Shown here: positions 1 through 11,441 of the stretch, piece by piece
Layout of the letters: each line of letters opens with the position of its first letter
How positions within the stretch are numbered: the first letter of the stretch is position 1
Assembly (NCBI GenBank): GCA_029891385.1
Contig: CM057233.1
Location: 10,853,460 to 10,917,459, forward strand
Length of the DNA stretch: 64,000 bases
Reading direction: 5' to 3'
Origin: Erythroxylum novogranatense
Lineage: Eukaryota > Streptophyta > Magnoliopsida > Malpighiales > Erythroxylaceae
The notes under the pieces: model-generated
Seen by the model: the letters and a program-made list of their open reading frames with translations, nothing else
What the model was told of the DNA's origin: nothing
Database searches by the model: none
Translations under genes and position numbers: made by a program

Positions 1-1039
1 TACTCCAAATCAAAGTTAATCGTATTCTTCGAAAACTTGTTTGAAAACTAAAAAAAAATCGAAACTTTGAACGATAAGAGAGATAAGGATAGAGAGAAGT
101 TGACACAGTAATTTGTATACTGGTTCACCCCAAACCGTGGGCTATGTCTAATCCTCAGATGTCTTTTTGAGATTTTACTATCTCTCAACAACTTTACAAG
201 TATTCTTTCTTTTTGAGCCTCTTCAGGTCTCTTTATAGTCAGTATTTTTTTACTCTTAGCCTCTACAGGCTATCTGTACTACTTTCTTACAGAAAGATGT
301 TTCGAGTTTTGTTATAGTAAGATAGCTCTAGCTATTTGCACAATAAACTCTCAAGTAAGCTTTTGTAACGTTCTCGTGTGTGTGTAATTTTTTTTAACTT
401 TTGTGTAACTTTGCAATCTTCGACTTCGACTCATATTTATAGTCTTCATCTTCAACTGCTTCTTGAATCTTGCTTCTTGAATCTTGAAAGAAACGGTTAC
501 TTAGTTGAGTTCTATAACCAACTCAAACTGATTCTTGATTCAGACGTGATTTGCTTGCTTCTGTTTTTCATTGTCTGCTTTTGCTTGCATTTGCTTTTGG
601 CTTCCGTCTACTTTTGGCTTCTGTCTGCTTTTAGTTTCTGTCTGTTTTAGCTTCCGTTTGCTTTTTAATCTTCGTTTGTTTTTTAATCTCCGTCTGCTTT
701 TTGACTATCGTCTGCTTTTCATCTATCATCTGCTTTTCACTCTTTCGTCTATTTTTTTTCTATCGTCTGTTTTTTATTCTCTGACTGCTTTTCTCTCTTC
801 CGTTTGTTTTTCATCTTCTGTTATTTGTACTTCATCAAAATTGTTTATGTAAAGTCATTTTGACTTAACAAAGCCATCCAGGATAAGAGCCTTGTTTGGT
901 TTAAAACTAAACGTTACCCTTTATTTTCATCTATAGTAACTAGTTTGACAAGTAATGAGTAAACATCAGCCCTAATCCCTGAGCATTATGATTTGGTCTT
1001 CATAAAAATTATTAATCGTAAAGTTATTTTGATTTAACA
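1..1039 (-). repeat. 3' LTR of copia element A (left part cut by window edge)
   Basis: The right end is read from the terminal CA at 1038-1039 (minus-strand LTR start TGTTAAATC), directly next to a polypurine tract. Positions 120-340 contain a block that also occurs in the LTRs at 32540 and 50995 (motif GGTTCACCCCAAACC), which marks the R/U5 side of this LTR group. Positions about 560-830 hold a degenerate array of CGTCTG plus T-tract units. The minus-strand U5 end lies outside the window. Confidence 0.85.
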
Positions 1040-1040
1040 A

Positions 1041-1055
1041 TCTCCCCCCTTTTTA
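1041..1055 (-). promoter_or_regulatory. Polypurine tract of element A
   Basis: On the minus strand this reads AAAAAGGGGGGAGA and abuts the LTR start TGTTAAATC. It is the usual primer site for plus-strand DNA synthesis in an LTR retrotransposon. It fixes the orientation of element A as minus and marks 1-1039 as its 3' LTR. Confidence 0.8.
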
Positions 1056-1219
1056 TGATAACAAATAATCATAAAATGCAAAAAAAAAAAAACCAAAATC
1101 TTCTTCTTCTGTTATTTTCTTCTCTTCTTGTTCTCCCCTTATCTTTGTCATTTCTTTCTCCTTTTCTCCTTTTTTCCCGTATTTGTTATTAATAAAAAAG
1201 ATCATGTCCGCAGAAGCTT

Positions 1220-3393
1220 CATAACTTCAGAAAAAATTTATCTCATTTTAGTGCGGAGTGACTTGATATCTTGTCGAATATACTCTACTTCTCTATGAAA
1301 GTTACCTACTTAAGCACACAAATTATCAACTTTATCTTCAATGTCTTCATTATGCTTTTGTTGTACTACTTCAGGACCAATGGTTGTAGTATATGCATCT
1401 GAAGATATGACACCTGATTCAGTTATTGTAAAGGTAGGAGGTTTGACAGATAAATTTGGTTCCAGGAGATCAAGATCATCAGGACTGGTTAGTTGTGGAA
1501 CTTGTCTTCCAAATAGGTGTAGAACATCTTCAATTTAAGACGCAGTTGTCAAGGGTCTAATGCGTATAATGAGATGCAAAAGTGACTTTATTGAGTAGCT
1601 TAGGTCTCCAATCCGAATGGATCTGTACTGTCCTTCTGTAAGTCTTTTAACTACTTGAGAAGAGTCTTCAGTAGTTCGCTTACCACAATTGCTTCGTGAT
1701 GTTTTCGAAATGTAGTGGGAAACATAGTTTCCTTCTAGAATGCATAGCATGCTTCATCAATGTTTCTCACTTCAGCTTCGATTTGTTCTTCTGTAAGAAC
1801 ACTTGTTATCCCTTCAGGATACATTTTCTTCTTCCCTTTTTCCTCATTACGAATAATGTAAGGTCTTGGTTAAAAGTCAGGCACCACCTTGATCACAGTT
1901 CTCTTTGTGATTGGTAAAATAGTGTACTTTTGTCTTGTCATCTGTGTGGGGGATGGTTTGGTTCCTTCATCCCTCAGAAAACCATACATACTTTTCTCGT
2001 CATCACTCAACAAATGCATTGTACTACTATTTACCAAGATTGATTGTAATTGTGCCTTGACTAACCTTTTTGGGGTTTCTCTGATGATTATAGAGTCGCT
2101 ACTCCTGACAGGTTGGCTTTCTTCAATAATCTTGACTCTCAAGTCTTCTTTTCGTAACGGTTGAGAGGTATTGACCTGTGCTGGACTGCGTTCAACTAGC
2201 TTCTTCTTCTTTTGAACAGCAGTAGGAGTGCTCTTTTTTATACTAATTTTCTGCTTTTTATTTTCTTTAATCAGTCTAAAAGTCTACTAAGATTAAGGTT
2301 TCTCTTTCTCAAACTCCAATTTTCTCTTAATCTCAGTCTCTTTAGCCAATGTTGCTGGATCTTCTTTCAAAATTGAAACTAAAGACTTGGTTGCCTGAGG
2401 TGTTTTCTTCTTAGAGTCTCCACCATGAATTAATTATTTCCCTTTCTTTTCTTCTTATTGACGCAGGGTTCGAACTCTAAGCGACCTTTTTGTTTGTTTC
2501 GGTCTCTTCAAAAGGAGTATTTTTCCCTTTCTTTTCAAGGTCACTTTCTCCCTATATTGCACCTGGCTTCCTTCTTTATGAGAAATCGTCTTTCCCTTTA
2601 TTGATTTCTTTGACGATTTCTTTTCTCTTTCTGCAGGCATTCTCTCAATGGATTGAGATTTTCGTTTTCTTGAGGGAGATTCTTTTTCATTCAAACTCAC
2701 CTTAACAGCACACTCCCCCTCAATCCTTGCTTTCGTCTTAGAATCTGCTTCTTCTTTCTTCAGATTCTTCAATCTCATTCTGCCAATTATTACAGAATTG
2801 ATGGCGCTTTTGATATTCAGCTTCGTCCTGTTTCCTCTCTCCAAAAGGACTCCAGAGTCTCTGAATATCCTTGTCAGCATCATTCCATATGGTAGAGCGA
2901 TCGAGTCTTTCTTAGTCTTTTCCATATAATGGAAAATAAGGAATGGTAGATTTATAGACTGGCGATTAAGTAGGTGAAATAGGCATTGTTCATCTAGCAT
3001 TATTACCAAATGCCTTGATCCTGTTCTTGGTAGAACAAAATAGAAAAGAAGTGAGTGTAGAACCCTAGCCTTTGGAACAAGACTTGAATCCTTCTTCTCC
3101 TTTGGATCATTGCTTCCATATAATTGTCGATTGATCTGAGTCTCCTTCACGCTAGCTTGCGTCATCCATCTAGCTTTACTTGTGAGCTTTTCTCCATCAA
3201 ATGGACACTTAGTGACCTTCTCGATTATCTTCATTTTCACTATAATTGATAATCTATCCACCGTAGATACAAAAGTATTGTCTACCACTTTTATATTTTT
3301 CCAAAAGTCATACACTTCATTTATGTAGATTGTCTCTCGAACTCGAAAGAAATTTCTCCACCCAGTTGCCACAATCTCCAGTTTAATATCCAT
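1220..3393 (-). pseudogene. Env-position extra ORF of element A, decayed
   Basis: The best-preserved stretch is 3393 down to 2455 (312 residues, open). Its first 200 residues resemble the plant retrotransposon-associated domain often called 'putative plant transposon protein', including LPYGMMLTRIFRDSGV-type sequence near 2850-2900. The C-terminal part is lysine/serine rich (2460-2750). Reading on in the same direction, similar low-complexity charged sequence continues through 1870-2142 to about 1220, interrupted by several stops. The position between RNase H and the 3' LTR is that of the env-like ORF of Sireviruses. No signal peptide or clear membrane anchor is visible, so an envelope function is not supported. 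Domain assignment is from recall of the family and not from a search. Confidence 0.55.
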
Positions 3394-3399
3394 CTTTTC

Positions 3400-3790
3400 C
3401 TACTTCAAGGAATCGAAATCAACAAGTCTTCCGCTTGACATAGCTGCCTCCCTTTGTTTCTATAGTTAACAACGAACTGAATGCACAGAAGTATTTTTCA
3501 AAGAGGTGAAGTCAGTTTTTGAGGTTGAGAGTGTGATCAAGGAAGGTTTGACATCTAAACAGAGTAATGAAGAGCTTTTGTTGAGGGTTCTTCAAAGGTC
3601 GATGTCAGGGTATGTCAAGAGTGTTCTATAATAGGTGACGTTCTCAAGGCTATAATAAACTTTCCCTCCAAAACTTTTTTATAACGGACGTTACCAGCTG
3701 TAACTCACTGTTACTATTACCGTTCACTCCTTCGACCTTCTTATCTGGGTCATAACGTGTCAAACGGTTGATCACTTAACATAACTATGT
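3400..3790. other. Element A spacer between RNase H and the extra ORF
   Basis: This is non-coding element sequence. The stretch around 3720-3830 is recognisably colinear with 35150-35265 in element E (shared GTGTCA-ACG-ATGATCA-type sequence and ATCTTTCTTCAC), supporting common ancestry of A and E. No other feature was seen. Confidence 0.6.
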
Positions 3791-4115
3791 TAAGGTTTCG
3801 TCTGATTTTTTTGAATCTTTCTTCACTTAATGGGTTACTGAAGATGTCTACCTACTGATAGTTCATCTAAAAAAACTGAAGCCTTACGATCTTCCTATGA
3901 ACGTAGTCTTGTAGAAAATGGTGTCTCACTTTGATATGTTTAACTCTCGAGTGTTGTATGAGGTTTTTCGACAGGTTGATGGCACTTGTGTTGTCACAGT
4001 AGATTGGGATTTCTTCTTCTTGTATTGAGTAGTCCTCTAGCCAGTACTTAATCCACAACGTCTGTGAACAGCAACTTGTGGCTGATATATACTCGGCTTC
4101 TGTAGTTGATAGAGC
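3790..4115 (-). pseudogene. Element A RNase H, C-terminal half (split by element B)
   Basis: On the minus strand this reads the end of a copia RNase H: IPIYCDNTSAINLSKN followed by the conserved HSRVKHIKVRHHFLQDYV block (3890-4010). The N-terminal half continues at 29083-29333 after removal of element B and one copy of its AGAGC duplication. After about 3867 the frame ends before the expected ADIFTKPL-type tail, which is recognisable only in degraded form. Confidence 0.85.
4111..4115. repeat. Target-site duplication AGAGC, left copy, for element B
   Basis: AGAGC at 4111-4115 directly precedes TGTAGCACCCC, the plus-strand start of the B LTR. The same five bases follow the other outer end of B at 29083-29087. 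Confidence 0.9.
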
Positions 4116-7100
4116 TGTAGCACCCCCTTATCTTAGGGTATATACCGGGACGCCCGAAGATCACCCCGACATATATCCTACGACAAGGACGAGCTACGTT
4201 CGATCACTACATTCACTTCCAATGTTATGGTATCACAATTTACTTAAAAAGCATCATAAGAAGATCACAATATTTTAAATCCACTTTTCCTCGTAATGTT
4301 TTGTAATCACCGAATGTCTACATTGTGCCTTTCAACATTTCCCTTAGGAACACATCAAAACCTAATACAAAAGGATTACATGAGAGAGGAAAAATATATG
4401 CAGTCTATCTAGACTGTCCATAAATTCCAGCTGATCGACCTTTGAGCCATGACATCACTTGCCAACACACAATCCACACGGCTGGTAGAGCCACTCAGTA
4501 GCTAGAATCGTCTCTCGGTCTTGAAAAGATAAAGTTGCAATTTTGATGAGTTTTGTGAACTCAATGAGGTAACCATCATCGATGGTTCACTCAATTCATG
4601 CATCACATCATTATACAAAACATAATATTCACCTCTTTGCATATTCACAATATATCACATTGTTCATACAAAACACACATCAATTATAATTGACAATACA
4701 CGTGAGACTCACTTTCATTTATTATTGTCGTTATGACCGAGTGTCTTTTACCATCTCATCCCTTCATGGATGTTAAACTTTGTCATATAACATCCCATAT
4801 CCCTTAATGGATATCGGGTACAGTCGCACTCGAGCCCGAGGCTCTATTCACATTATGAGCTTTAAGCTCTTTATCCTGGCAACTCCGGTGATAACTTCCT
4901 TTATCTTACATGTATTCATGTAATGAATGTTTCACATAACATAACCTCATTCAATCACATTCACATTTACATTTAGATCACATTCATCATCATTCATGTA
5001 ATGAATGTTTCACATAACATAACTTCCTTTATCTTACATGTATTCATGTAATGAATGTTTCACATAACATAACCTCATTCAATCACATTCATCGGACCAT
5101 AGTCCAGCAATCAGCAGAAATGCTGAGCACGCTTTTGCATTCATATACACATTCACAATTTGGAGCACTTAAATAACTCATTCTAACCACATTCTCTAGC
5201 AGACAATTAATTGAGTGAGAACATCTAGGTTACTCATAAATTGCTCCCGAAGATAATGCTTGGAAGATCCGACAACGTCTGGAAGTTGACGTTTCAGTTG
5301 CTCCTCTATAATAAATAGCATACATGATATCACAATTTGCACCATTAAGAGTGTTCAATAATGCACATGTATGAGATGAATTATGTACAATGCATGAGAT
5401 GAATTATGTACAATGCATGTTCATGATAAATCTCGGGTATCGCTCCTTGATTCTTCTCAACACTATCCCCATACCAAAATTTATTTAAGTATAACTAACA
5501 CTTAGGTTTATGCCTCATTAGAACCATTGAAAACACATTTCATTACTCATTGACTTACCTTCAGACTTTCTGAAACACCTCTTTCGGGTTTACTATTCAC
5601 ATTTAATAAGAAGGCAAAACTTGTGAAATTTGAGCCCACTTTCTTCTAAAAAAGTGTTCCTCTATCTTTTATCTTTCCATTGACGCCAAAATCACTCAAT
5701 TTGGTTCAGTAATTTGGAAGATATGACTCAAACATTTTCGGACTGTTCCTTTCCAAAACTGTGTACTATACCAAAATTCCATCCAAAAATTGAACACCTT
5801 AAAGACTGTATCAAGATTCAGCTTTTTCAAATGATTTGTATCACTATTACTCTAGTTTAATAAAAATAAAGAATTACCTCAATTGGAATCCTACAGACCA
5901 AGATATCATCAAAATACTGAAATATGTTCAGTAAAATATCCAGTTCATGCTCCTTCCACCGATACCCTTACTTTGATTCAATCAATCATTTTCAATTTAA
6001 TACCAAAAACTATAATTTTTGTGTAGAGATAAAGAAATGTGTTAGGAATCCAATGCTTTAAAAATTAGGTCATTTGGAGGTCTAGAGAAGAAGTTATGAC
6101 CAAAAGAGTCCAATATGTTTTTGCTTTCATCTTAGTTCCATTGTCTCATTTCCATCGTCTCATTTCTATCGTCTCATTTCTTTTCGTCTCATTTCTATCG
6201 TCTGCTTTTTTTCGTCTGATTTTTACCCAGAACATCTCCACTTATAAGGATCATAACTTTTGAATTCAATGTCTAATATTTTCATGCTATATACTGTTGG
6301 AAAACTAAACGAAAGATCTACAACTTTCCAGAAGGAAACTTTGCTAAAATCTATCTAGATCAAGTCCATATTTTCTCCCGAAATCAGAACATGAATTTTA
6401 CAATCAGCTTTCAACGCCTTGCACCCTATTCTCAACTTCATGACAACTTTTGAGATTCTTAGAGACAGAAATGAAATTCGATGTCTTCATACAAAATGTA
6501 GCCATGTGTCTCTAGTTTAATTCAAATTAAGAATCATTTCATTTAGACAACTAGAGAAAACATTATGGTTAAAAGACTGAAGTGTATTCAGTGAACATTT
6601 TTCAGATTTTCAAACTTTCAATATTTTATATCACCAAAATACCAATTTTTTTTTCAAAAACTAATTTAACACTATAAATGAATTTTTTTCTTCCCAACTA
6701 CCGAGTATTTATGAGCAACCATGTAAATGTCATTTTCCATGCAGATGACAGTAATCTATTAACTTTATTTCACAAATCCCTAACTCTGAGGGATTTCTTT
6801 ACCACTTACCTGCTGAAAACTCCAAAATTTTCAAGCCCTAAACTCCATACATTTTACATACTTCACTAAGTACAGTGACCAGCTTCTAGTTTTTCTCAGG
6901 GTAGAGGACACAAATGACAAAGTAGGTTTGGTATTTGATGAAAAACATAGAAGTCTCTTAGAAGGTATTTGATGAAAAACTCTGGGTTTCAAAAGGAAGA
7001 TTGGAAAAGATGTTAGTAAGGAAGGGACTTAGACAATACTTAACTTGTCAACTCTCAAAGAATGGTAACCTACTTTTAGAAAGAGTACAAAAGACTAAGT

Positions 7101-7522
7101 GACACTTGTCACTTACCCAATACCCAAGTTCTAACTTAGTTTCTTTTGAAACTAACTCACTTGGCTGTCATCTTTACAATCCAACTATCTCCAAGCTTCT
7201 TTTAATTTCTTGTTCCCTATTATATATATATATCTTTCTCAATACTCCATAAATTCACCAACATATACAAATACAATATTTCCACCAATCACTAATATTT
7301 TCAATGTAAAAACGTCCATAACTCTAAAAATTCATAGATCCATCCATTTATACATATAATTATTCGTGAATGCATGTACAATTATTTTCATGTTCAAATT
7401 CATACACTATTCATGTATAAGTGCATGGCATTTATATGCATGAAAATGGAAATGCATCTCTAACTCTCATTAATCACTCACATTTACAATTTTAACCCTC
7501 TCACAAGTAATGAGATGTTATA
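4116..7522 (-). repeat. 3' LTR of gypsy element B
   Basis: It starts TGTAGCACCCC on the plus strand. The inner end reads GATGTTATA where the outer end of the partner LTR reads GATGTTACA. It is colinear with 12208-13040 plus 26595-29082. Differences from the partner include a 128-bp tandem duplication (4893-5020 repeated from 5021) and a duplicated 23-bp unit near 5370-5420. Positions 6125-6225 contain an array of CGTCTCATTTCTAT-like units. There are no convincing genes, and the small ORFs here are fortuitous. Confidence 0.93.
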
Positions 7523-7534
7523 ACTCCCCCCTAC
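7523..7534 (-). promoter_or_regulatory. Polypurine tract of element B
   Basis: On the minus strand it reads TAGGGGGGAGT, directly upstream of the 3' LTR. It also overlaps the end of the degraded chromodomain reading frame, as is common in Tekay-type elements. Confidence 0.8.
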
Positions 7535-7757
7535 TTAATGAAATTTTGTCCTCGAAATTCTTACATGTTTGCTCAAATAGGTGGGGATATTGCCTCCTCA
7601 TATGCTCCTCTGTCTCCTATGTTGCTTCTTCAGTTGAGTGGTTCCTTCAAAGAACTTTTACCAATGGAATAACCCTGTTCCTCAACTGCTTAATCTGTGA
7701 TCCCACAATCTTAATCGGCTCCTCAACATAGCTTAAGTTATTAACAACCTCAATTTC
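7531..7757 (-). pseudogene. Element B chromodomain, with stops
   Basis: Downstream of the GPY/F region, the minus strand reads a recognisable chromovirus C-terminus: IEVVNNLSYVEEPIKIVGSQ, then VKVL-stop-RNHSTEEATW-like sequence, then MRRQYPHLFEQ. Three in-frame stops interrupt it. Two of them sit where tryptophan is expected in the chromodomain core (TGG changed to TGA or TAG). In intact relatives this domain binds methylated histone H3 tails and steers integration to heterochromatin. Here it cannot be made as one protein. Confidence 0.8.
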
Positions 7758-9196
7758 CTAAGTTGGTATCATATGTGTCGGATCCGATCGATATCTTCGA
7801 AGCATACTCACATAAAACACATTATGTAATTGAGACATCTCATTCGGTAAAGCTAACTTATAGGCCAAAGATCCAATCCTCTCAATGATCTCATAAGGAC
7901 CAATGTACCTAGGGCTCAACTTGTCCTTTTTACCAAATCTCAAAACTCCCTTCTAGGGTGACACTCTCAAGAATACTCTATCTCCCACACTGTCTCGATA
8001 TCACGTCGATGTTGATCCACATAACTTTTTTGTCTATCCTGAGCCGCTTTAATCTAGCTTCGGATCAACTTCACCTGATCGACGGTATCCTGTATTAACT
8101 ATGGACCTTCAATCATTCTTAATCCTTCTTCATCCTAATATATTGGCGATCGACATTTTCTACCATAGAATGCCTCATACGGTGCCATTCTAATACTACT
8201 GTGGTAATGTTTGTTGTAGGCAAACTCTATCAATGCCATATATTGATTCCAAGCTCCTCTAAACTTCAATACACAAGCCTTGAGCATATCCTCAACAGTC
8301 TTGATTGTCCTCTCACTTTGTCCATCTGTCTGATAATGAAATGCTATACTAAAGTTCAACTTAGTACCCATAGCAGACTGTAAACTCCTTCAAAACCTTG
8401 AAGTAAATCTAAGATCCCTGTCCGATACTATAGACACTGGAATCCCATGTAGTCTCACCACTTCATTCACATACTTCTAGGTCAACTGATCAAGTGAGTT
8501 ATTCTCTCTCACTGACAAGAAATGGGCCGATTTAGTTAACCGGTCCACTATGACCCATATAGCATCATGTTGCCTTGGAGTCTTGGGCAATCCCATGATG
8601 AAGTCCATAGTGATTCGTTCCTATTTCCACTCTGGAATAGACAACGAATGTAACTTCCCTACTGGAGCTTGGTGTTCAGTCTTAATTTGCTGGCAAGTCA
8701 TACATCTAGATACATACTCTGCCACTTCCTTCTTCATTCCTGGCCACCAAAAATGCTACTTCAGTGTGTTATACATCTTGGTAGTACCAGGATGCATAGC
8801 ATAGGCGGTCATATGAGCTTCCTTAAGAATCTCCTTCTTCAGATCATCTACATTAGGCACACGCAGCCTCTGTCTCAACTACAAAGTCTCATCCCTCAAC
8901 TCAAACTCGGAATCTGGATTTTCCTTCACTCTCTCCATAAGCTTTACCATATCAGAATCTTTGTTGTGTACTCTTCTGATTCTATCATGTAGCATTAGCC
9001 TCAACTTCAAAGTAGCAATTAATGCCTCATCTTGCTCCAAATTCAGCTCTACATTTAGAGCTCTCAATTGAATCAGATTAGGTAACCTTGATAACTGAAT
9101 CTGAGCTATATTGATATTAGACTTCCTGCTCAAAGTATCTGTCACCACATTAGCTTTCCCCGGGTGGTACTCAATATTGCAATCATAATCTTTCAA
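7758..9196 (-). pseudogene. Element B integrase with GPY/F region, decayed
   Basis: Minus-strand blocks in order are the RNase H-integrase linker (9196-8879), the zinc-binding region (about 8880-8650) with MHPGTTKMYNTL and CMTCQQIKTEHQ, the catalytic core with TMDFIMGLP and IVSDRDLRFTSRF, then YQTDGQSERTIKTVEDMLKA at 8371-8135. The GPY/F block (LSPRYIGPYEIIERIG) is at 7943-7758. At least six stops lie between these blocks, several at tryptophan positions. In a live element this enzyme inserts the cDNA into the genome. Confidence 0.87.
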
Positions 9197-9214
9197 TAAT
9201 TCAATCCATCTCCT

Positions 9215-9676
9215 CTACCTCAAGTTTAACTCCCTCTGAATCAATAGATACCTCAGACTTTTATGATCAGTGTATATCTGGAAAGTCTCTCCATATAAAT
9301 AATGTCTCCAAATCTTTAGAGCAAAGACAATTGCAGCTAGCTCTAAATCATGTACCGGGTAATTGATTTCGTGAGACCTTAATTGTCTCGATGCATAGGC
9401 AATCACCTTGCCATACTGCATCAATACATATCCCAGTCCTTGATGCTAAGCATTGCTATACACCACATATCTTCCGGTCCCTGATGGAATGGTCAACACT
9501 GGTGCGGTAGTCAATCGATGTTTCAGCTCCTCAAAGCTCTTTTGACACTCCTCATTCCAACTGAACACTACATTCTTCCTCAGAAGTTTTGTCAGAGGAG
9601 CCGAGATCAAGGAAAACCCCTCAAAAAATCTTCGGTAATATCCAGCTAATCCTAGGAAGCTTCGAATTTTTGACAC
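9215..9676 (-). pseudogene. Element B RNase H
   Basis: The minus strand reads the RT-RNase H connection (FLGLAGYYRRFFEGFS, 9676-9620), then the RNase H domain with [20 protein letters not shown] and the TDHKSLRYL motif (about 9260-9240). A stop at 9446-9428 separates the two open blocks and another at about 9212 follows. In an active element this domain degrades RNA in the RNA-DNA hybrid. Confidence 0.88.
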
Positions 9677-9688
9677 ATTTCTCGAAGC

Positions 9689-10456
9689 TTACCAATTCAT
9701 CACTATCTCTATTTTCTTCGGATCTACCTGTATGCCATCTCCAGTCACTATGTGCCCCAAAAATATAACTTGATCCAGCCAAAATTCACACTTACTGAAT
9801 TTGGCGTACAACTGTTTTTCCCTCATAATCTGTAAGATGACTCTCAAATGTTCAGCATGCTCCTTTCTGCTCTTCGAATATACCAAGATATCATCAATAA
9901 ACACAATCACAAAGCAATCCAGGTACGGTTGAAACACTTTATTCATTAAGGCCATAAAAGTTACCGGGACATTAGTTAACACAAACGACATCATTAAAAA
10001 CTCAAAATGCCCATACCTGCTCCTGAATGCACTCTTAGGGATATCATTCTCGACTATCTTCAACTGGTAATACCCTGATCTCAGATCCAGCTTAGTAAAT
10101 ACATGAGTTCCCTGCAACTGATCAAGTAAATCATCAATTCTAGGTAACGGATACTTGTTCTTCACTGTCACCCAATTTAGTTGCCTATAATCGATGCATA
10201 ACCTCAATGTTCCATCCTTCTTCCTTACAAATAGCACTGGAGCTCCCCAAGGTGAAACACTGGGTCTAATGAAACCCTTTTCCAACAACTCTTGAAGCTG
10301 AGCCTTTAACTCCTTCAGTTCCATAGGTGCCATCCTATATGGAGGAATAGATATAGGAGCAACACCTAGAACTAAATCAATTGTAAACTCTGTTTCCCGA
10401 TCAGGTGGTAACCTAGGTAACTCTTCAAGAAACACATCCAGGAACTCCCTAACCAC
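9689..10456 (-). pseudogene. Element B reverse transcriptase (longest open domain)
   Basis: 255 open codons cover most RT motifs: [49 protein letters not shown], then the catalytic [11 protein letters not shown] (the gypsy form of YxDD) and [18 protein letters not shown]. The usual SFGLTNAPATFM segment reads [12 protein letters not shown], so substitutions have accumulated near the active site. Stops just upstream (about 10457-10477) and downstream (about 9686) separate it from protease and RNase H. Confidence 0.9.
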
Positions 10457-10477
10457 TGGAATGTCCTGTGCACTCTG

Positions 10478-11441
10478 TTAAATCCTAGTGTCAATAATGC
10501 GGGCCAGATAAGCCTCACATCCTCCCTGTATTAACCTCAATGCACTCATGAAGGATATCATCCTAGCTGGCACTGCCTGACTAACTCCTCTGAATACTGC
10601 CCTCGGCTGACCAAGAGATTCCAATACTACCTCTTTAGTGTAAAAGTTCATGATGGCCCTATGGGAAATGAGCCAATCCATACCTAAAATCACATCTATC
10701 TCCCTCAACTGCAGTACTATCAAGTCTGCCTCAAACTCTGCTTGATCAATCCTGATTAAACGCTCCTTGCATACCTTAACAATAACAGTAGTACTACCTA
10801 GAGGTGTACTCACCTCTAGCCCATACTGCAGTAACTCCCTATCACAATGCAATCTACATGCCAAATGCAGTGCGATAAAGGAGTGTGTGGATCCTGGATC
10901 TAATAGTGCAAATGCCTCCAAATCATAAACAAAAAGCGCACCTGCAACCACATCTGGTGAGGCTTGAGCCTCCTGCCTGGTCATAGCATAGACCCTAACT
11001 TGGGATTGTGGTCGACTGCTCTGTCCCTCAGGCCTCATGGAAGAACTCCCAACTCTCCCTCTCTCTCTCCCTCGCCCTCTCTGTCCGGATCCACCACCCC
11101 TACTCTGCTGGACTGTAGCATCACTCCCGGATCTCCCACTCACACTAGACTGGGCTCCAGCAACAATCGGACAATCTCTGACTTTGTGTTCTAAATAGCC
11201 GCATACAAAACAAGCTCTTGAAACAGTCCAACACTCACCACCGTGCCTTTTCCCACAATGCTCAAATGGGGCGTTGGTTTCAGATCTTGTACCCACTACT
11301 ACCGATCAGTGAAAATCTACCCCTTTTTCCAGTTCTTGACTGTCTAGATCCACCTGATGATCTGAATGATCTACTCTGGTGCTTACTGAAGCTCCTGCCA
11401 GAACTGCCCTGACTCTCACTAGGCCTTTTTTCTCTGGACCC
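10478..11441 (-). pseudogene. Element B gag zinc knuckle and protease region
   Basis: From 11296 to 10478 there are 272 open codons. First comes a nucleocapsid region with CGKRHGGECW and a CCHC zinc knuckle (CFVCGYLEHKVRDC, about 11215-11175). Next is a glycine/arginine/serine-rich linker, then an aspartic protease with the active-site block LLDPGSTHSFI (about 10900-10870) and a second conserved block VILGMDWL (about 10690). DPGS is a common form of the active site in this clade. The stretch 11297-11441 links to gag and contains two stops. Confidence 0.88.

Larger units (their letters stand above)
1..4115 (-). mobile_element. Element A, left part: Ty1/copia (Sirevirus-like) 3' half
   Basis: This part contains the 3' LTR, the polypurine tract, a decayed env-position ORF and the C-terminal half of the RNase H domain. 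At 4111-4115 the element is interrupted by gypsy element B. The target duplication AGAGC is found here and again at 29083-29087, where the RNase H reading resumes. The other part of A is 29083-33250. The extra ORF between pol and the 3' LTR, the LTR sequence and the pol sequence fit the env-carrying Sirevirus branch of copia elements. Confidence 0.85.

Noticed and set aside
378..852. Overlapping small reading frames rich in C, F and L
   Set aside because: They read through the CGTCTG/T-tract array of the A 3' LTR. Low-complexity DNA, no start context, no homology; not a gene.
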